Notes under the pieces: generated by a model
Database searches by the model: none
What the model saw: the letters and a program-made list of their open reading frames with translations, nothing else
Told to the model about the DNA's origin: nothing
Assembly: GCA_002329675.1 (NCBI GenBank)
Contig: DCUA01000209.1
Coordinates: 1-10,629 of the forward strand
From: Firmicutes bacterium UBA1426
Lineage (GTDB): Bacteria > Bacillota > Clostridia > Peptostreptococcales > Anaerovoracaceae
DNA: 10,629 bases
Reading direction: 5' to 3'
Part shown: positions 7,147-10,629 of the stretch, in pieces
Layout of the letters: the number at the start of each line of letters is the position of its first letter
Position numbering within the stretch: position 1 is the first letter of the stretch
Translations under genes and position numbers: made by a program

Positions 7147-8934
7147 ATGAACATAGGCAAGATAAAGGATACCATTATTCATGTTATTGGGTTTTCTAAT
7201 TACAGAAAGCTATTAACTTCAACAATGAGATCTATCACTAAGGTGAAGGATCGTCTCATGTGTGGAGAGTTTGTAGTTGATGCTCAGGAATATGGTGTAA
7301 CCGGGAAAGATTCTTTCTTTGGATACTACGATCTTCAATCGTTAAGTGACGATGGATCAAAACTTCTCAGTATTGTAGTTGATGGCCATATTGCAGAGGT
7401 GGGATTTTTTGAGGTAGAAACGAAAAAATTTCAGAGGATAGCAGAAACTTGTGCCTGGAACTGGCAGATGGGTGCCCGGATGCGATGGTTTGAAAGCGGT
7501 AAAAGTATACTATTCAATGATTTCGATGGGAAAGAGTTTGTTTCGCGTGTTGTGGATCTAAATGGGAATGAACTTAAGAGATTTCCTTACCCCATCTTTG
7601 ATGTAGATATAGATGCCGGAATTGCTTACTTCTGCGATTTTACAATTCTTCATCATTTGAGGGAAGGCTATGGCTACCCGAATAAAGGTGTCGATTTCGA
7701 AGACTATTACAAAAAAGCTGAGAACGGTCTATTTATGTTTCACCTTGGTGAGAACAGTTCTAGGCCGATATTAACTATAGAGGAACTGAAAAAGATAGAG
7801 CCTACTGATGATATGGAGGGGAAATATCATTATATCAACCATATCACCATTAACCCTGAAAATGGAGACGTGATGTTCTTTCATCTTTGGACTGATGGAA
7901 AGGGTTCATGGAAGAACAGAATGGTTTTTGTAGATAAGGATGGAAAACTGATCCGAATAATCTCAGATTTTGACAGGGCTTCCCACTATACTTGGAAGGA
8001 TAAGGATCATATTCTGGTTTCAGTCTATCTTGGTGAAAAAGCAGAGTATAGATTGTATGATTATCGGGCAGGAAATGGAGAACTAATTAACGGGATAAAA
8101 ACCGATGGGCATCCAACGTTCATCAATGGCAGATTCTTTATTACGGATACTTATGCGAATCGCTGTGCCATGCAGTCAATATATCTATGTGACATAAAAG
8201 AGCATACATATAGAAATTTCTTCTCTATATATCATAATACAGAGAAAGTTGGAGCAGAAAGGTGCGACTTGCATCCAAGAGTAAAAGGGGATTTGCTTAA
8301 CATTGATTCTGTTGCAGGAGCTCACAGATGCCAATACGTAATAAAGACAAATTATTCCATGAAGGGGACATCGCAGTGGGACAGGCAATTGCTTCTTGAT
8401 AAGCAAGCATATATTGAAGATAAAGGGCCGGTTTCTGCATCTTTACTAGCCTGTATTGATTCGGAATATAAGGCTAATACTGGAAGACCGATTAGCAACA
8501 AGATCAAGATAATGAAGATGTTTCTTGAGAATCCTGGATTTAAGGCTAACGTCTACATTAATCGCTTGCGGATGCTGTCGGGGAAAAAGAAAGAGAAGCT
8601 TAGGACAAAAATATATAAAAGATATGGTGTAGTGATCGATGCGGCGTCCATTGGGATTCACTTTAGAGCGGATCATGTTGTCGGTATCGTTATTGGACCT
8701 GGTGCAGTTATTGGTGATCACTGCAGAATGTACCAGAATGTGACTGTAGGTCAGAAAGATGGGAAATTCCCGCGAATTGGCAATCATGTGACCATATTCC
8801 CTGGTGCAGTTATCATTGGCGATATTGAAATTGGAGATTATGCAGTTATCGGCGCAAATGCTGTAGTAACAAATGATGTTCCGGAAGGCGCAACTGCTGT
8901 AGGCATACCTGCCAGGAATATAGTTGGGAGATAA
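7147..8934 (+). CDS. Fusion protein: beta-propeller-like domain plus serine-acetyltransferase-like domain
   Basis: This 595-residue protein has two parts. Residues about 45-402 resemble a family of uncharacterised proteins often found beside glycosyltransferases, with a propeller-like repetitive beta pattern recalling oligogalacturonate lyases. Landmarks are FFGYYD (57-62), WNWQMGARMRW (104-114), GHPTF (321-325), ITDTY (332-336) and RCDLHPR (372-378). Their function is unknown to me. A linker (about 403-440) leads to residues 441-595, a helical segment with FLENPGFKANVYINRL followed by a left-handed beta helix. In it, Asp509-His510 before GIVIG matches the catalytic pair of serine acetyltransferases, and VTVGQKDG, AVIIGDIEIGDYAVIG and VGIPARNIV complete the fold. 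The domain is therefore probably an active sugar O- or N-acetyltransferase; serine acetylation for cysteine synthesis is less likely in this context. No signal peptide is seen, so it is presumably cytoplasmic. The upstream gene encodes a paralogue of only the second domain. The propeller may bind or position the glycan (inference). Confidence 0.8.
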   Translation: MNIGKIKDTIIHVIGFSNYRKLLTSTMRSITKVKDRLMCGEFVVDAQEYGVTGKDSFFGYYDLQSLSDDGSKLLSIVVDGHIAEVGFFEVETKKFQRIAETCAWNWQMGARMRWFESGKSILFNDFDGKEFVSRVVDLNGNELKRFPYPIFDVDIDAGIAYFCDFTILHHLREGYGYPNKGVDFEDYYKKAENGLFMFHLGENSSRPILTIEELKKIEPTDDMEGKYHYINHITINPENGDVMFFHLWTDGKGSWKNRMVFVDKDGKLIRIISDFDRASHYTWKDKDHILVSVYLGEKAEYRLYDYRAGNGELINGIKTDGHPTFINGRFFITDTYANRCAMQSIYLCDIKEHTYRNFFSIYHNTEKVGAERCDLHPRVKGDLLNIDSVAGAHRCQYVIKTNYSMKGTSQWDRQLLLDKQAYIEDKGPVSASLLACIDSEYKANTGRPISNKIKIMKMFLENPGFKANVYINRLRMLSGKKKEKLRTKIYKRYGVVIDAASIGIHFRADHVVGIVIGPGAVIGDHCRMYQNVTVGQKDGKFPRIGNHVTIFPGAVIIGDIEIGDYAVIGANAVVTNDVPEGATAVGIPARNIVGR

Positions 8935-8937
8935 TGA

Positions 8938-10356
8938 ATGGGAAAGCTAAAGAAGAATCTTGTATTCAATATCACATATCAAATACTGATTCTTTTCCTT
9001 CCCCTTGTTACATCGTCTTATTTGGCGAGAATTGTTGGGGCAGATGGCATAGGAAGGTACTCATATGCATACTCAATTGCACTCTATTTTACATATTTTA
9101 CAGTTCTAGGATTAGATAAATACGGAAACCGCATGATAGCATCCGTCCAAAAGGACAGGTTAGAAAGAAGCCGCAATTTTTCCGAAATCTACACGATGCA
9201 GGTATATTGTTTCGGAATTTGTCTTGTTGCTTATGTTGTTTATGCGTTTCTCTTCTCAGGAGATAGAACAATAGCCCTTATTCAAACAGTTTTTGTGCTT
9301 TCATCTCTTTTCGATATCAACTGGTTCTTCTTCGGGATGGAGATGTTCGATAAAACTGTAATAAGAAATACTGTGGTTAAGTTATTAACGACCGGACTTA
9401 TCTTCCTGGTAGTAAAGACAAAAAACGATGTTGAGAAGTATGCCTTGATCATGGCTGCAGGATACCTTGCTAGCCAACTTGCATTATGGCCATATCTCCC
9501 GAAGTTCATAGATTTTAGGTTTGCAAAATGGAGTGATGTTAAAAAGCATTTCAGGCCCAATCTCACAATGTTCCTGCCAGTCATAGCGGTCAGCGTGTAT
9601 AAGATAATGGATAAGATTATGTTGGGAATGATGACCACGAAGGCTGTGGTAGGCTATTACGAAAACGCTGAGAAGATTATAAATGTTCCTATAGCAGTGA
9701 TAACAGCTCTTGGAACGGTTATGCTGCCGCGTGTGACAGCCTTGATTTCTGAGAAGAAGGATCAAGAGGTCAGTCGTTATCGAGATGCAGCGATAATGAT
9801 TGTAACTGCATTTAGTGTTGGGGCATGCTTTGGAATTATAGGTATAGCGGATTCACTTGCCTTGTGGATGTGGGGAGAGGACTTTGTAATGTCGGGCATT
9901 GTTATGAAGTACCTTTCGGTTACGCTCCTATTCCTCGGCGTTGGTAATGTGATAAGGACTCAATTCTTGATTCCATATCAGTATGATAAAGTATATGTAG
10001 TGTCTGCATTTATTGGTGCCGTAGTAAATGTAATCGTCAATGCGCTGCTGATACCGGGCTATGGTGCTGTCGGTGCAGCGGTAGGAACGATCTGTGCAGA
10101 AGTGGCAGTTTGTTTGTACCAGTTATTGATGGTTAGAAAACAACTTCCATTGTTTAAGTACGCAAGAGATACTGTTTTGTGCTGCATCGGAGGGGGGATT
10201 ATGCTTGCGGTAATCCTGCTGATTCCCTCCGTTTCATCAAGAACTGTAAATCTAATTGTCCATCTATTTGCAGGGGCGGCAGTATATCTGGTTCTGGTTT
10301 CACCGTTCCTCTATAAGAAGGCAATAAGAAGTTTGAGGGGTAATTCCAATGGCTAA
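8938..10356 (+). CDS. wzx: Wzx-type oligosaccharide flippase
   Basis: This is a predicted MATE/MOP-superfamily flippase that moves the undecaprenyl-linked repeat unit across the membrane. The 472-residue length and roughly 12-14 hydrophobic segments are usual for the family. The N-terminal stretch LVFNITYQILILFLPLVTSS, then YLARIVGADGIGRYSYAYSI and LGLDKYGNR (about residues 10-65), is a strong signature of RfbX/Wzx proteins. The central NLTMFLPVIAVSVYKIMDKIML and the later YYENAEKI and MLPRV segments are also typical. The C-terminal half contains GAVVNVIVNALLIPGYGAVGAA. The ATG at 8938 lies 7 bases after GGAG (8927-8930) and just past the previous stop. An overlapping ATG at 8934 opens a different, short frame without family features. 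The next gene starts 8 bases before this stop. It works with the polymerase encoded two genes earlier. Confidence 0.93.
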   Translation: MGKLKKNLVFNITYQILILFLPLVTSSYLARIVGADGIGRYSYAYSIALYFTYFTVLGLDKYGNRMIASVQKDRLERSRNFSEIYTMQVYCFGICLVAYVVYAFLFSGDRTIALIQTVFVLSSLFDINWFFFGMEMFDKTVIRNTVVKLLTTGLIFLVVKTKNDVEKYALIMAAGYLASQLALWPYLPKFIDFRFAKWSDVKKHFRPNLTMFLPVIAVSVYKIMDKIMLGMMTTKAVVGYYENAEKIINVPIAVITALGTVMLPRVTALISEKKDQEVSRYRDAAIMIVTAFSVGACFGIIGIADSLALWMWGEDFVMSGIVMKYLSVTLLFLGVGNVIRTQFLIPYQYDKVYVVSAFIGAVVNVIVNALLIPGYGAVGAAVGTICAEVAVCLYQLLMVRKQLPLFKYARDTVLCCIGGGIMLAVILLIPSVSSRTVNLIVHLFAGAAVYLVLVSPFLYKKAIRSLRGNSNG

Positions 10357-10629
10357 TGTTTCTGTATTGATGGCTGTGTATCGAGAAAAACCAGAGCATC
10401 TAAGGATTGCAACAGAATCCATTCTTTCTCAGACATATAGTGATTTCGAATTCATTATTGTCCTGGATGATCCAAATAATCAGGAATTGCGAGAAATCAT
10501 AGAGGACTATAAAAAACAAGATACTAGGATACGTTTAATTGTAAATGAAAAGAACATTGGATTAGCTTTATCCCTTAATAAGGCGATTGAAACGGCCACT
10601 GGTAAATACTTGGCGAGGATGGATGCAGA
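10349..10629 (+). CDS. Glycosyltransferase family 2, 3'-truncated by the window edge
   Basis: The first 93 codons of a GT-A inverting glycosyltransferase are visible. The ATG at 10349 follows GAGGGG (10335-10340) by 8 bases and overlaps the flippase stop. The protein opens with VSVLMAVYREKPEHL, then SILSQTYSDFEFIIVLDD (about 26-43), where the final Asp pair is the usual UDP-contacting position. NEKNIGLALSLNKAI (about 66-80) and TGKYLARMDA follow. The last complete codons begin the DxD metal-binding motif, which the window cuts after GA, fitting a third residue of Asp or Glu. This is the classical N-terminal half of a repeat-unit GT2. Its donor and acceptor cannot be inferred from the fragment. 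Confidence 0.9.
   Translation, partial: MANVSVLMAVYREKPEHLRIATESILSQTYSDFEFIIVLDDPNNQELREIIEDYKKQDTRIRLIVNEKNIGLALSLNKAIETATGKYLARMDA

Noticed and set aside
8934..9119. A 61-codon plus-strand frame starting at ATG 8934
   Set aside because: It overlaps the start of the flippase in another frame and has no family features. The flippase frame has the better-spaced ribosome site and strong Wzx signatures.

Overview
The window is a single-strand (+) cell-surface polysaccharide cluster (EPS, capsule or O-antigen-like) of the Wzx/Wzy type. It is cut at both ends, inside a UDP-glucose dehydrogenase gene on the left and a family-2 glycosyltransferase gene on the right. Strong AGGAGG-type ribosome sites, GTG and TTG starts, moderate GC and the style of the proteins suggest a Firmicute, probably a Clostridia/Lachnospiraceae gut-type bacterium. 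That placement is inference from style, not from a marker gene.

Layout: 1-921 UDP-glucose 6-dehydrogenase (sugar-nucleotide supply); 921-1805 a membrane-anchored SGNH/GDSL hydrolase interrupted by one in-frame TGA; 1802-3079 a WbuB-like GT4 glycosyltransferase; 3100-4065 an extended-SDR NAD-dependent epimerase/dehydratase; 4062-5255 a second GT4 glycosyltransferase; 5282-6559 a Wzy-like polymerase; 6568-7086 a small left-handed beta-helix acyltransferase-like protein whose 5' end carries a run of nine G; 7147-8934 a fusion of a beta-propeller-like domain and a serine-acetyltransferase-like domain; 8938-10356 a Wzx flippase; 10349-end a GT2 glycosyltransferase. Most junctions overlap or lie within about 30 bases, so this reads as one operon with translational coupling. 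The only sizeable gap is 60 bases (7087-7146). No RNA genes, insertion sequences or CRISPR arrays were seen, and no gene-free stretch exceeds 300 bases.

Working model (inference): the dehydrogenase provides UDP-glucuronate, the SDR makes or modifies another sugar nucleotide, the GT4 and GT2 enzymes build a repeat unit on a lipid carrier, the acyltransferase domains may decorate it, Wzx flips it and Wzy polymerises it. The initiating sugar-phosphate transferase, chain-length control and export genes are not in the window.

The most notable points are the single nonsense codon in the SGNH hydrolase, the G9 tract that could make the small acyltransferase-like gene phase-variable, the propeller-acyltransferase fusion, and the fact that its free-standing paralogue next door has Leu-Asn where the fused domain keeps the Asp-His of serine acetyltransferases.
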